From assembly GCA_910584585.1 (NCBI GenBank), contig CAJUBP010000053.1, forward strand, positions 1 to 28,720: 28,720 bases of DNA, written 5' to 3'. A program made the position numbers and the translations under genes. This DNA comes from an uncultured Lachnospiraceae bacterium (GTDB taxonomy: Bacteria; Bacillota; Clostridia; Lachnospirales; Lachnospiraceae). Shown here piece after piece: positions 1 through 7,791 of this stretch. The notes below the pieces were generated by a model, which saw only the letters and a program-made list of their open reading frames with translations, searched no databases and had not been told where the DNA came from. Every line of letters begins with the position of its first letter. Within the stretch, counting starts at the first letter, position 1.

Positions 1-5
1 TAATT

Positions 6-53
6 CCCCCATGAATGGGGGCTAGGGGGTTGAAGTGTCGAAGACACTTTTTT
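6..53 (+). terminator. Hairpin plus intrinsic terminator of an upstream gene
   Basis: Two hairpins lie at the window's left edge. The first is CCCCC-ATGAAT-GGGGG (6-21). The second is AAGTGTC-GAA-GACACTT (33-49) and runs directly into a T tract (48-53). The second has the form of a rho-independent terminator reading rightward, so a plus-strand gene probably ends just outside the window. That gene is not visible here. Confidence 0.6.
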
Positions 54-110
54 ACAGCATTTGAGAAATTAAGAATTGCCTGTCCATTATGGCAATAGAG
101 CGAACAATTT

Positions 111-210
111 ATATTGCGATACACAGGAACTAGCGGATTGCTCTTTCACTAAGGACGCCCAGTTTGTGTGTGAAAGGGCAATCCGCTAGTGACCTCCGTC
201 TCCAAAGATA
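111..210. repeat. Hairpin repeat element, copy 1
   Basis: The 19-mer ATATTGCGATACACAGGAA (111-129) is followed at once by a long inverted repeat: arms 129-149 and 170-190 match at 20 of 21 positions around a 20-nt loop. Just after comes CTCCGTCTCCAAAGATA (194-210). The same 19-mer, again followed by a long inverted repeat and a similar 3' motif, recurs at 11777-11996 inside the thi operon, but with an unrelated stem sequence. The ends of the element are also weakly inverted relative to each other. No open reading frame of substance lies inside it. It may be a small mobile or REP-like element or a structured RNA; its identity is unknown to me. Confidence 0.65.
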
Positions 211-342
211 AAAAAGCCCGCCCCCCTTTTGTACACTCAGCATAAAAATTCTCACAATTCCCCCAATTTTCTAAAATAATTTTTACACAAATATGACAAA
301 AAACCCCTGATTCCGAAAGCGAAAAAAAAGTGCACAAAATTA

Positions 343-457
343 TGGGGATAAACAAAAATTATCCCAAAGTTATCCACATGAAAATATGACAAAAAATCCA
401 AAAATGTGAGTTATACACAGAGTTATCCACATTATCCACAAAAAGTCCTGTGAATAA
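343..457. other. DnaA-box cluster with AT-rich flank (oriC-like)
   Basis: Three perfect TTATCCACA boxes lie at 370-378, 423-431 and 432-440, the last two abutting. One-mismatch boxes are TTATACACA at 411-419, TTATTCACA on the minus strand at 449-457, and TTATCCCCA on the minus strand at 343-351. TTATCCCAA at 359-367 is weaker. A 12-bp form GAGTTATNCACA occurs at 408-419 and 420-431 and inverted at 449-460. DNA on both sides (about 255-340 and 470-600) is very AT-rich with runs of A, as expected of an unwinding element. No dnaA, dnaN or rpmH is visible, so this could be the chromosomal origin, an accessory DnaA-binding locus, or a DnaA-controlled promoter. Apart from this and the hairpin element, the 686-bp gene-free stretch shows nothing I recognise. 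Confidence 0.7.
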
Positions 458-686
458 CTCGGTTTACATAGTATGAAAAAGAAACATTTGTTTTGTGAAG
501 TTGTGATAAAATTGATGATTTCCGTAAAAAATAAAAAAAACTATTGACTTTTTAAAAGACAAAAAAAACCTATTTCGGAACAAAAATGTCAGTTAATTTC
601 CATTGGACAGGGTGGTTGAAAAAATTTCCTGCATTTGGTATACTTCTAAAAGTACATTTATATTCGAGAGTAGAAACGGGTGTTAT

Positions 687-1364
687 ATGATTAAAAAATT
701 GGAAATACTGGGAATAACTCTGAATAATGATACGGTGGCAGAAGCGATGGTTTTGGTGGAAGAATTTCTGGACAGTACCATGATGAACACCATAGAGGCC
801 ATTTCCATGGATACGCTGGTGAAAACCCAGGAGGACGACAGGCTGAAGGAATGCATCGAACAGTTGGATCTGGCAGTGGTCAGTGATAAGGAGATTTTAA
901 AGGCTGCCGGCGAGACTTCCAGGCAGCGGATTCGGGAGACGGCAGACAATGATTTCTTTCGAGAGTTTGCGAAGCGGGCTTCCGGAAATAGGCGGAATGT
1001 GTTTTTGCTGGGAGAGACGAAAGAGCAGCTTGAGGCTCTGGAGGAATTTCTGGCGGAAAATTACAGCGGCATTCAGATTGCGGGGCGTTTCGGACTGGCG
1101 GACTGCACCGGAGATTATGATATGGTGATCAATGAAATCAACATTGCGGAACCGGATGTGATTATGTCGGTTCTTGCGTCGCCCCGGCAGGAATATTTTT
1201 TGCAGGACAACCGGGAAAAATTAAACGCGAAAATCTGGTACGGGCTGGGAGAAGTGTATTCTGACAAAAAGGTTGTGTCCGAGGTGGCAGGATTTGCCAG
1301 AAAGCTGATCCAGAAAGGCATGATGCACAGTATGATATCGCGCTATAAAAGAAAAGAAGAATGA
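687..1364 (+). CDS. WecG/TagA/CpsF-family glycosyltransferase-like protein
   Basis: The 225-residue product resembles the WecG/TagA/CpsF family, which transfers N-acetylmannosamine-type sugars onto lipid-linked intermediates of wall polymers at the inner face of the membrane. Visible matches are an opening LEILGITLNNDTVAEA (family: ILG-V-...T--EA), a segment SMDTLVKTQEDDRLKECIEQ, then VFLLG in mid-protein, and EPDVIMSVLASPRQEYFL in the last third, equivalent to the family's PD---V-LG-P-QE block. It is divergent: the DG motif usual after the first block reads VVSD here, so catalytic activity is uncertain. An upstream ATG at 603 keeps the frame open, but its extra 28 residues do not look family-like. 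I chose 687 for that reason; its ribosome binding site is weak. yitT follows 9 bp later. Confidence 0.6.
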   Translation: MIKKLEILGITLNNDTVAEAMVLVEEFLDSTMMNTIEAISMDTLVKTQEDDRLKECIEQLDLAVVSDKEILKAAGETSRQRIRETADNDFFREFAKRASGNRRNVFLLGETKEQLEALEEFLAENYSGIQIAGRFGLADCTGDYDMVINEINIAEPDVIMSVLASPRQEYFLQDNREKLNAKIWYGLGEVYSDKKVVSEVAGFARKLIQKGMMHSMISRYKRKEE

Positions 1365-1373
1365 GGTAAAAGA

Positions 1374-2255
1374 ATGAACAGACTGTTAGCTTACAGGCGG
1401 ACGCCGGTATTTTTGTATCTGGTAATTATTGCAGGGACGGGATTGCTGGCATTTGCCATTAAATGTATCTTTGATCCCATCAGCCTGGTAACCGGCGGGT
1501 TTACCGGCATTTCAATTCTAATGAAGGAATTGACCGAGGTGTTCTATGAAGGCGGAATCCCTCTCTGGTTTGCCAATCTTGCGTTAAACCTTCCTGTGTT
1601 TTTGCTGGCCTGGAAGATTAAGGGCAAGCGCTTTATCGGGCGGACAGCAATTGCGACGGCGCTGCTTTCCGGCTGGCTGTATGTGATTCCGGAAGTGGAT
1701 TTTGTCAGCGGGGATTACATTCTGGCCGCTTTATTCGGCGGAACCATTTCAGGAATCGCCATGGGAATGATCCTCTGGGCGGACGCCACCACCGGCGGAA
1801 CGGAAATGGTAGGCGCGCTGATCCAGTGCAGGTTAAAACATTATTCCGTAGCGCAGATTATGCAGGTTTTGGATGGAATGGTTGTGCTGGCGGGGCTGTA
1901 TGTATTCGGCCTGCGCCCTTCCATGTACGCCATCGTGGCGATTTTTATATCCTCAAAAGTAATAGACGCCATTCTGGAAGGCATGAAATTTTCAAAAGCC
2001 GCATACATTATCACCGATAAATATGAAGAGGTTTCCAGAATTATCATGGAAACCCTGGATCGGGGCGTGACGGGGTTAGAGGCCAGAGGCATGTATTCCG
2101 GAGAAAAAAAGTGCATGCTCTATTGTGTGGTATCCAAGAAGGAGATTGTCCAGTTAAAGGAACTGGTGCATCAGATAGACCTGGACGCGTTTGTGATTGT
2201 GGGAGACGTGCGGGAGGTGTTAGGCGAGGGATTTATCGAGTATCGCAGAGGCTGA
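1374..2255 (+). CDS. YitT family membrane protein
   Basis: The 293-residue protein has five or six hydrophobic segments across roughly residues 12-200 and a soluble C-terminal domain of about 80 residues (from about 205, AAYIITDKYEEVSRIIMETL). This is the YitT membrane domain plus DUF2179 layout. Typical family features seen are FDPISLVTGGFTGISIL near residue 33 and the glycine-rich TTGGTEMVGALI near 139. The family's transport or sensing role is unsettled, so no substrate is proposed. A GAGGT ribosome binding site precedes the ATG, and only 9 bp separate it from the gene before, so the two are probably one transcript. A possible terminator lies after it. Confidence 0.85.
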   Translation: MNRLLAYRRTPVFLYLVIIAGTGLLAFAIKCIFDPISLVTGGFTGISILMKELTEVFYEGGIPLWFANLALNLPVFLLAWKIKGKRFIGRTAIATALLSGWLYVIPEVDFVSGDYILAALFGGTISGIAMGMILWADATTGGTEMVGALIQCRLKHYSVAQIMQVLDGMVVLAGLYVFGLRPSMYAIVAIFISSKVIDAILEGMKFSKAAYIITDKYEEVSRIIMETLDRGVTGLEARGMYSGEKKCMLYCVVSKKEIVQLKELVHQIDLDAFVIVGDVREVLGEGFIEYRRG

Positions 2256-2310
2256 GAGGGATTTTGTGTACTATGCCCATGAAAAAATCGGAGAAAATTT
2301 CAAAAAAGTT

Positions 2311-2353
2311 GAGGAAATGCATAAAAAAATATGGATTTCCTCTTCCTTTTTTT
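2311..2353 (+). terminator. Possible intrinsic terminator after yitT
   Basis: GAGGAAAT (2311-2318) pairs perfectly with ATTTCCTC (2335-2342), followed by TTCC and a run of seven T (2347-2353). The stem is short and AT-rich with a 16-nt loop, so this is a moderate call. It sits 55 bp past the yitT stop and would separate it from the regulator gene. Confidence 0.4.
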
Positions 2354-2477
2354 GTGCTTTTGCATTAAAATACATATTAAGTTGTTTTGTTTTCCCAAAA
2401 TACCTGCAACAGAATTGTGAAAGTTGTATAGGAATTATTGCACATATGGAAGCGCAGCCGAAGAACACACAGCGGTT

Positions 2478-2577
2478 CGGCGCAGTTTCTGAGAATGAGA
2501 AGATGGAGGACTGCCAGAAAACACGGCGCAGTTTCTGAGAATGAGAATATGGAGGACTGCCAGAAAACACGGCGCAG
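2478..2577. repeat. 46-bp tandem duplication upstream of the CdaR-like gene
   Basis: A 46-bp unit beginning CGGCGCAGTTTCTGAGAATG occurs at 2478-2523 and again at 2524-2569 with one base change (AAGATGG against AATATGG), then restarts for 8 bp at 2570-2577. It lies in the 350-bp gap between yitT and the regulator, ending just before the regulator's ribosome binding site. The reading frame of the regulator is open through it, but the repeat lies upstream of the well-placed start at 2606, so I treat it as leader or promoter DNA. Nothing else is clear in this gap beyond the possible terminator. Confidence 0.8.
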
Positions 2578-2605
2578 GAAAAGGAAGAGAAAAGGAGTGG
2601 AGCAC

Positions 2606-3694
2606 ATGATTTCGAATCAGATACTTCAGAACACCATTGACGGGCTGAAAGGAATTACCAGAATTGATCTATGTATTATTGATACGGAAGGCAAAGTATT
2701 GGCGGCAACTTTTCAGGACGCGGACAGTTATGTGGCGGCGGCTCAAGCATTTGTGGAATCTCCGGCAGACAGCCAGGTGTTTTTGGGATGCCAGTTTTTT
2801 AAAGTGTTTGACGAACATCAGTTGGAATATATCTTGCTGGCCAACGGGGACAGCGACGACGTCTACATGGTAGGGAAGATTGCCAGCTTCCAGATACAGA
2901 ATTTGCTGGTGGCCTATAAAGAGCGTTTTGATAAAGATAACTTTGTAAAGAATCTGCTGTTGGACAATCTGCTTCTGGTGGATATTTATAATCGGGCCAA
3001 GAAGCTGCACATTGATACGGAGGCCAGACGGGTGGTATTCATTGTGGAGACCAACCGGGAAAAAGACGGCAATGAACTGGAAAAAGTGCGGAGTCTTCTG
3101 GGAGGCAAGTCCAGGGATTTTATCACGGCAGTGGATGAGAAAAATATTATCGTTGTAAAAGAAGTGATGGAAAATGAGGGATATGAGGAGCTGAACCGAA
3201 CGGCGGAAGTGATTCTGAGCATGTTCCACGGCGGAGACGACCTGGATATTCACATTGCTTACGGCACCATTGTCAATGAAATCAAAGAAGTTTCCCGATC
3301 TTATAAGGAAGCCAGAATGGCTCTGGATGTGGGCAAGATTTTCTTTGAAGAGCGCCATGTCAACGCGTATTCCACCCTGGGCATCGGACGTTTGATTTAT
3401 CAGCTCCCGATACCGCTGTGCAAAATGTTTATCAAGGAAATTTTTGACGGCAAATCCCCGGATGAATTTGACGAAGAGACTCTGACCACCATCAATAAAT
3501 TTTTTGAAAACAGCCTGAATGTATCAGAAACTTCCAGACAATTATACATTCACCGGAACACCCTGGTGTACCGGCTGGATAAGCTTCAGAAGAGCACCGG
3601 CCTGGACCTGCGGGTGTTTGAGGACGCCATTACCTTTAAGATTGCCCTGATGGTTGTAAAGTACATGAAGTATATGGAATCTTTGGATTATTAA
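2606..3694 (+). CDS. CdaR/PucR-type transcriptional regulator
   Basis: The 362-residue protein has the layout of the CdaR (sugar-diacid regulator) / PucR group. The N-terminal region of about 130 residues is sensor-like (IDLCIIDTEGKVLAATFQD). A middle GGDEF-like CdaR domain spans about residues 135-260 (RRVVFIVETNRE, then DLDIHIAYGTIVNEIKEVSRSYKEARMALDVG). A C-terminal PucR helix-turn-helix covers about residues 290-355 (NVSETSRQLYIHRNTLVYRLDKLQKSTG). The start at 2606 has AAAGGAG 8 bp upstream; longer in-frame starts fall in the 46-bp repeats and have no such site. It lies 16 bp ahead of ftsE on the same strand, so it may be cotranscribed with the ftsEX group. The effector is unknown, and 'sugar diacid' should not be assumed. 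Confidence 0.8.
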   Translation: MISNQILQNTIDGLKGITRIDLCIIDTEGKVLAATFQDADSYVAAAQAFVESPADSQVFLGCQFFKVFDEHQLEYILLANGDSDDVYMVGKIASFQIQNLLVAYKERFDKDNFVKNLLLDNLLLVDIYNRAKKLHIDTEARRVVFIVETNREKDGNELEKVRSLLGGKSRDFITAVDEKNIIVVKEVMENEGYEELNRTAEVILSMFHGGDDLDIHIAYGTIVNEIKEVSRSYKEARMALDVGKIFFEERHVNAYSTLGIGRLIYQLPIPLCKMFIKEIFDGKSPDEFDEETLTTINKFFENSLNVSETSRQLYIHRNTLVYRLDKLQKSTGLDLRVFEDAITFKIALMVVKYMKYMESLDY

Positions 3695-3710
3695 GCTAGG
3701 AGAGAATTCG

Positions 3711-4394
3711 ATGATAAAACTTGAAAATGTCAGCAAAGCCTATTCAGCAGGAATTCCTGCGCTGAATGATGTGAGCCTGTATATTGAGCCGGGAGAATTT
3801 GTGTTTGTGGTGGGGGACAGCGGTTCCGGCAAATCCACTTTGATCAAGCTGCTGCTAAAGGAATTAGAGCCCACAAAGGGCAGCATTTCTATTAATAACC
3901 AGAAGCTTGGAAATATCCGCCATAAGGATATCCCCAGATTCCGGCGGAATATCGGCGTGGTATTCCAGGATTTTAGGCTGTTGAAGGATCGGAATGTCTA
4001 TGAAAATGTGGCATTTGCCCAAAGGGCCGTAGGAACGCCGGTGAAAACCATGCGCAGAAAGGTTCCGGCGGTTCTGTCCATGGTGGGCCTGGCAGCCAAA
4101 TACAAATCTTACCCCAAGGAAATCTCCGGAGGGGAACAGCAGAGGGTAGCCATTGCAAGGGCTTTGGTAAATGAGCCGAGGATTCTTCTTGCAGACGAGC
4201 CCACCGGTAACCTGGACGCTCACAATGCCTGGGAAATTATGAAGCTGTTGGAGGAAATCAACCAGCGAGGCACCACAGTCCTGGTGGTGACCCATAATCT
4301 GGACATTGTAAAGGCCATGCGCAAACGCGTCATTACAATGAAGAAAGGCGTTGTCATTTCGGATGAGCGGATAGGTGATTTTTATGAGGATTAG
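3711..4394 (+). CDS. ftsE: Cell division ATP-binding protein FtsE
   Basis: FtsE is the cytoplasmic ATPase of the FtsEX complex, an ABC-type machine that controls peptidoglycan hydrolases at the cell surface rather than moving a solute. The 227 residues include Walker A GDSGSGKST (35-43), the Q-loop region VVFQDFRLL, signature ISGGEQQRVAIARAL, Walker B ILLADEPTGNLD and the switch histidine in VVTHN. The length is typical. AGGAGA stands 8 bp before the ATG. The stop codon lies inside the start of ftsX, so the two are translationally coupled, as is usual for this pair. Confidence 0.95.
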   Translation: MIKLENVSKAYSAGIPALNDVSLYIEPGEFVFVVGDSGSGKSTLIKLLLKELEPTKGSISINNQKLGNIRHKDIPRFRRNIGVVFQDFRLLKDRNVYENVAFAQRAVGTPVKTMRRKVPAVLSMVGLAAKYKSYPKEISGGEQQRVAIARALVNEPRILLADEPTGNLDAHNAWEIMKLLEEINQRGTTVLVVTHNLDIVKAMRKRVITMKKGVVISDERIGDFYED

Positions 4395-5292
4395 TACGTT
4401 CTGGTATACCTTAAGGCAGGGAGCGAAGAATATCTGGAAAAATAAGATGTTTTCCCTGGCTTCCATTGCAACCATGTCAGCCTGTATCTTTCTCTTCGGC
4501 ATTTTTTATTCTGTGGTGGTGAATTTCCAGAGCGTGGTGCGGGAAGTGGAGTCAGGAGTGGCCGTTACGGTGTTTTTCGTAGACGGAGCCACCCAGGAAC
4601 AGATAGACGCCATCGGAGAGCAGATTGGAAAGCGGGTGGAAGTGTCGGAGAAGGTTTTTGTGTCGGCAGAAGAAGCCTGGGAGAATTTTCAGAAAATTTA
4701 TTTCAAAGGAGCGGAGGACATGGCCCAGGGATTTGCGGAGGATAATCCTCTGGCCAATTCCGCCCATTACGAAGTCTACATGAATGATATTTCTATGCAG
4801 GAGTCTCTGGTTACTTTTGTCCAGTCTTTAGAGGGGGTCAAAGAGGTAAAAAGCTCCGACATGGCGGCTCATACCCTGACGGATTTTAACCGTCTGATCG
4901 GCTATGTGTCGGCGGGGATTATCCTGATTCTGCTGTGTGTGGCAGTGTTTTTGATCAGTAATACCGTCACCATCGGAATCGCGGTCCGCAGAGAAGAGAT
5001 TGCCATAATGAAATTAATCGGCGCAACCGATTATTTTGTGCGGGCGCCTTTTATTGTGGAGGGAATTCTCATCGGACTGATTGGTTCCGCCCTGCCTCTT
5101 TTGGTGCTGTATCAGATGTACCGGAGGATCATTGTGTATGTGGGAGAGAAATTCCTCTGGCTGAGCGGAATGCTGGAATTTCTTCCGGTGAATAAAGTTT
5201 TTTCCACGCTGGTTCCGGTGGGGCTGGTTCTCGGAGTGGGAATCGGATTTTTGGGAAGCCGCCTGACCATCCGTAAACATTTAAAAGTATAA
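4384..5292 (+). CDS. ftsX: Cell division protein FtsX
   Basis: FtsX is the membrane partner of FtsE and passes the ATPase signal to extracellular wall hydrolases or their regulators. The 302-residue product has an N-terminal membrane segment (SLASIATMSACIFLFGIFYSVVV), an extracellular domain of about 130 residues, and three further membrane segments (GYVSAGIILILLCVAVFLIS, FIVEGILIGLIGSALPLLVLY, FSTLVPVGLVLGVGIGFLG). This is the normal four-pass topology. Between them is the cytoplasmic RREEIAIMKLIGATDYFVRAPF motif typical of FtsX. I chose ATG 4384, which gives the usual short start MRISTFWYTLRQGAKNIWKN; GTG 4375 would add three residues. It overlaps ftsE by 11 bp. Confidence 0.93.
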   Translation: MRISTFWYTLRQGAKNIWKNKMFSLASIATMSACIFLFGIFYSVVVNFQSVVREVESGVAVTVFFVDGATQEQIDAIGEQIGKRVEVSEKVFVSAEEAWENFQKIYFKGAEDMAQGFAEDNPLANSAHYEVYMNDISMQESLVTFVQSLEGVKEVKSSDMAAHTLTDFNRLIGYVSAGIILILLCVAVFLISNTVTIGIAVRREEIAIMKLIGATDYFVRAPFIVEGILIGLIGSALPLLVLYQMYRRIIVYVGEKFLWLSGMLEFLPVNKVFSTLVPVGLVLGVGIGFLGSRLTIRKHLKV

Positions 5293-5364
5293 ATTCATGA
5301 GAAAGACATAATTTTGTGATATCATACGTAAAAATCAGATTGCAGGAAAGAGGAATTACGGAAT

Positions 5365-6633
5365 ATGGACAATCAGGAATATTTTGAACCGCCCAGGAAA
5401 CAGAAGTCAAATTTCGGCAAAGGAGTTGCTGTGGGAGCCCTTGCGGCGCTGCTGGCAGTTACTTTGGCAGCCGGAGGAATCTGGCTGGGCGTAAAGGCCG
5501 GTCTTCGGAACAAAGACCTTTCCAGTGAGGAAGAAAGCAGCAAAGAGGCGATTACTGAGAAGAGCGTGGAGAAGAAATCCGGTGAAATCGCGGATTTGAT
5601 TGATCAGTATTATTATGAGGATGTGGATGAAGAAGCCCTGGTGGAAGGCATGTACGCCGGAATGGTGGACGGATTGGGAGATCCCTATTCGGCTTATTAC
5701 ACGGCGGAAGAATACCGGGCTCTTACGGAGAGCACCAGCGGGGTTTATTACGGAATCGGAGCGGTGCTGACTCAGAATGTAAATACGAAAATTGTCACAA
5801 TTCTCCATGTTTATCCGGGAACCCCGGCGGAAGAGGCCGGAGTGAAAGACGGAGACGTGATTGTGAAGGTGGGAGACATTGAGGGAGACAGCATGGAACT
5901 GTCAGAACTGGTGACACATATCAAAGGAGAAGAAGGAACGACGGTGCATTTGGAGCTTCTGCGCAGCGGTGAGAAGGAGCATATTGAACTGGATGTCAAG
6001 CGGCGCCAGATTGAGGTGCCCACGGTGGAGCATCAGATGCTGGAAGGCCAGGTGGGGTTGATTCAGATTACGGAATTTTCCGAGTCTACGCCGGAACAGT
6101 TCCAGGAAGCCTGGAATGACCTGGAGGGACAGGGAATGCAGTCCGTTATTGTGGATTTGCGGGACAATCCAGGGGGAGTGCTCCAGTCTGTGTGCGCCAT
6201 GTTAGACGCGATTTTGCCAGAAGGCCTGCTGGTATATACGGAGGACAAATACGGCAGCCGTTCTGAGTACAAATCAGATGAAAAATGCGTGAACCTTCCC
6301 ATGGCGGTATTAATTAATGGCAACAGCGCCAGCGCGTCAGAAATTTTTGCAGGCGCCATTAAGGATTATGAATACGGAACGCTGATTGGAACTACGTCTT
6401 TTGGAAAAGGCATCGTTCAGACCATTATTCCCATGGATGACGGAAGCGCAGTGAAGGTGACCATGGCAAAATATTTTACTCCCAAGGGAAATTATATCCA
6501 CGGAGCAGGCATTGAGCCGGATATTCAGCTGGAATATCAGTATCAGGAGGAGACAGAGGGTGAGGATTACAATCCCATGCATGACAATCAGGTGTTAAAG
6601 GCTTTGGAGGTGCTCCAAAAGGGAGAAAAATAG
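5365..6633 (+). CDS. S41 family C-terminal processing peptidase (CtpA-like)
   Basis: This is a membrane-anchored serine protease of the CtpA/Tsp type acting outside the membrane. The 422 residues comprise a short cytoplasmic tail, one membrane segment (about 16-37), a linker with many charged residues, the N-terminal S41 helices, a PDZ domain (about 110-195; GIGAVL, then AGVKDGDVIVKVGD) and the peptidase domain. The catalytic residues are readable: Ser323 in GNSASASE, Lys348 in TSFGKG and Gln352 four residues on. The 25-residue Ser-Lys spacing is as in Tsp. It lies 72 bp after ftsX, on the same strand. Placement behind ftsEX suggests a role in processing wall hydrolases or their regulators, but that is inference. 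Confidence 0.92.
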   Translation: MDNQEYFEPPRKQKSNFGKGVAVGALAALLAVTLAAGGIWLGVKAGLRNKDLSSEEESSKEAITEKSVEKKSGEIADLIDQYYYEDVDEEALVEGMYAGMVDGLGDPYSAYYTAEEYRALTESTSGVYYGIGAVLTQNVNTKIVTILHVYPGTPAEEAGVKDGDVIVKVGDIEGDSMELSELVTHIKGEEGTTVHLELLRSGEKEHIELDVKRRQIEVPTVEHQMLEGQVGLIQITEFSESTPEQFQEAWNDLEGQGMQSVIVDLRDNPGGVLQSVCAMLDAILPEGLLVYTEDKYGSRSEYKSDEKCVNLPMAVLINGNSASASEIFAGAIKDYEYGTLIGTTSFGKGIVQTIIPMDDGSAVKVTMAKYFTPKGNYIHGAGIEPDIQLEYQYQEETEGEDYNPMHDNQVLKALEVLQKGEK

Positions 6634-6643
6634 CGAATAATGA

Positions 6644-6672
6644 TTGACCTGGTACTTTAGATAGGATAAGAT
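6644..6672 (+). promoter_or_regulatory. Sigma-A-type promoter for the FIST/MCP pair
   Basis: TTGACC (6644-6649) and TAAGAT (6667-6672) are separated by exactly 17 bp, 11 bp past the protease stop and about 50 bp before the FIST start. It suggests the FIST gene and the soluble chemotaxis gene are expressed independently of ftsEX. No terminator was seen after the protease, so read-through is possible. Confidence 0.6.
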
Positions 6673-6723
6673 AGTAATATCAGAATTTCTACATTTATGA
6701 TTCATACAGAAAGGGATAACGAA

Positions 6724-7779
6724 GTGAAACAATTTTATGGTATGAGCCAGAAGGGAGATTTGAAGGAAGCAGTCAAAGGGCTTAACAACCCTCAGATGAT
6801 TTTGCTGATGTCAAATGAAGGACAGTTTGAAGCGCATGTGCGTAAATTGGAAGAACTTTTTCCCGGCGTGCCCAGCATCGGGTGTATCGGAATGAGTTAT
6901 GATACCAGAGTGGTGGAAAAGGGCGTGGGCCTGGTGGCGTTTTACGGCGGCGTCTCAGCAGCGGCGGATGTGCTGGAAGAAGTGTCCGTAATGCCGGTGA
7001 AATACATTGAACGTCTGCAGCGGGATGTGGAGAAAGTGGGAGCTTCTAAGAATGACACCATCTGCCTGGATTTTTGTTCCGGAAATGACGCCTGCGCATT
7101 GACTACGGTATACAGTGTGTTAAAGCACAGGGGCATTTCCCTGGTGGGAGGAACCGGCGATGCCGGGAAGGTGTCGGCCAACGGGAAAGTTTATGAGGAC
7201 GCAGTGGCTTATGCCCTGATTAAAAACCAGGGAGGGCGGGTGAAGGCGTATAAGGAAAATATTTATCATAAGATGGGAAATTACCGTTTTATCGCTTCTA
7301 AGACCAACAGAGCCAAGTACGTGATCGGAGAATTAAACGGGAAGCCCGCCAAGCAGGTATATCAGAGTATTTTAAAGGTATCAGAACAGCAGATCACCAA
7401 CCAGACCTTTAAAAATCCCTTTGGAAGAATTGACGGGGATGAGACCTGCATTATATCCATCAAGGAAGTGGATGGGAACGCGCTGGCCTGTTTTCGGCAG
7501 GTGAACGACTCGGATGTGCTGATTCTTCTGGAACTGGGCGATTATAAGAGAATTGTGAAGGATACCATTCAGACCATACAGCGGGATTTTCCGAAGATTT
7601 CCGGCGTGTTTTCCGTGAACTGCCTGTTCCGGTATCTGCTGTTCAGTGAAAACCATTACATGCAGGAATATCTGCTGGATATGGGAACGCTGGGAAGTCA
7701 TGCAGGGCTGGTTGGATATGGAGAGCACTATAACAACCGGTTTGTCAATCAGTCCATGACCTGCGTGGCGTTTGAGTAA
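6724..7779 (+). CDS. FIST-domain sensor protein
   Basis: The 351-residue soluble protein has the FIST N and FIST C layout, a sensory domain pair predicted to bind small ligands such as amino acids in the cytoplasm. Family-like stretches are the early LMSNEGQFEAHVRKLEELFPGVPSIGC region and GISLVGGTGDAG near residue 140 (N domain), then the C-terminal SGVFSVNCLFRYLLF and GLVGYGEHY, typical of FIST C. It has no membrane segment and no output domain. I chose GTG 6724 because AAAGGGAT lies 8 bp before it; ATG 6697 has no such site. The next gene, 12 bp on, is a soluble methyl-accepting protein, so the two probably form a sensor-transducer pair. Confidence 0.85.
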   Translation: MKQFYGMSQKGDLKEAVKGLNNPQMILLMSNEGQFEAHVRKLEELFPGVPSIGCIGMSYDTRVVEKGVGLVAFYGGVSAAADVLEEVSVMPVKYIERLQRDVEKVGASKNDTICLDFCSGNDACALTTVYSVLKHRGISLVGGTGDAGKVSANGKVYEDAVAYALIKNQGGRVKAYKENIYHKMGNYRFIASKTNRAKYVIGELNGKPAKQVYQSILKVSEQQITNQTFKNPFGRIDGDETCIISIKEVDGNALACFRQVNDSDVLILLELGDYKRIVKDTIQTIQRDFPKISGVFSVNCLFRYLLFSENHYMQEYLLDMGTLGSHAGLVGYGEHYNNRFVNQSMTCVAFE

Positions 7780-7791
7780 AGGGGGAAAAAG

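Noticed and set aside
149..355. Minus-strand 68-residue open frame near the left edge
   Set aside because: It spans the hairpin element and AT-rich DNA, has no ribosome binding site, and its translation looks like translated low-complexity sequence.
2266..2607. Overlapping small open frames on both strands between yitT and the regulator
   Set aside because: They run through the possible terminator and the 46-bp tandem repeats, and none has a convincing start or protein-like composition.
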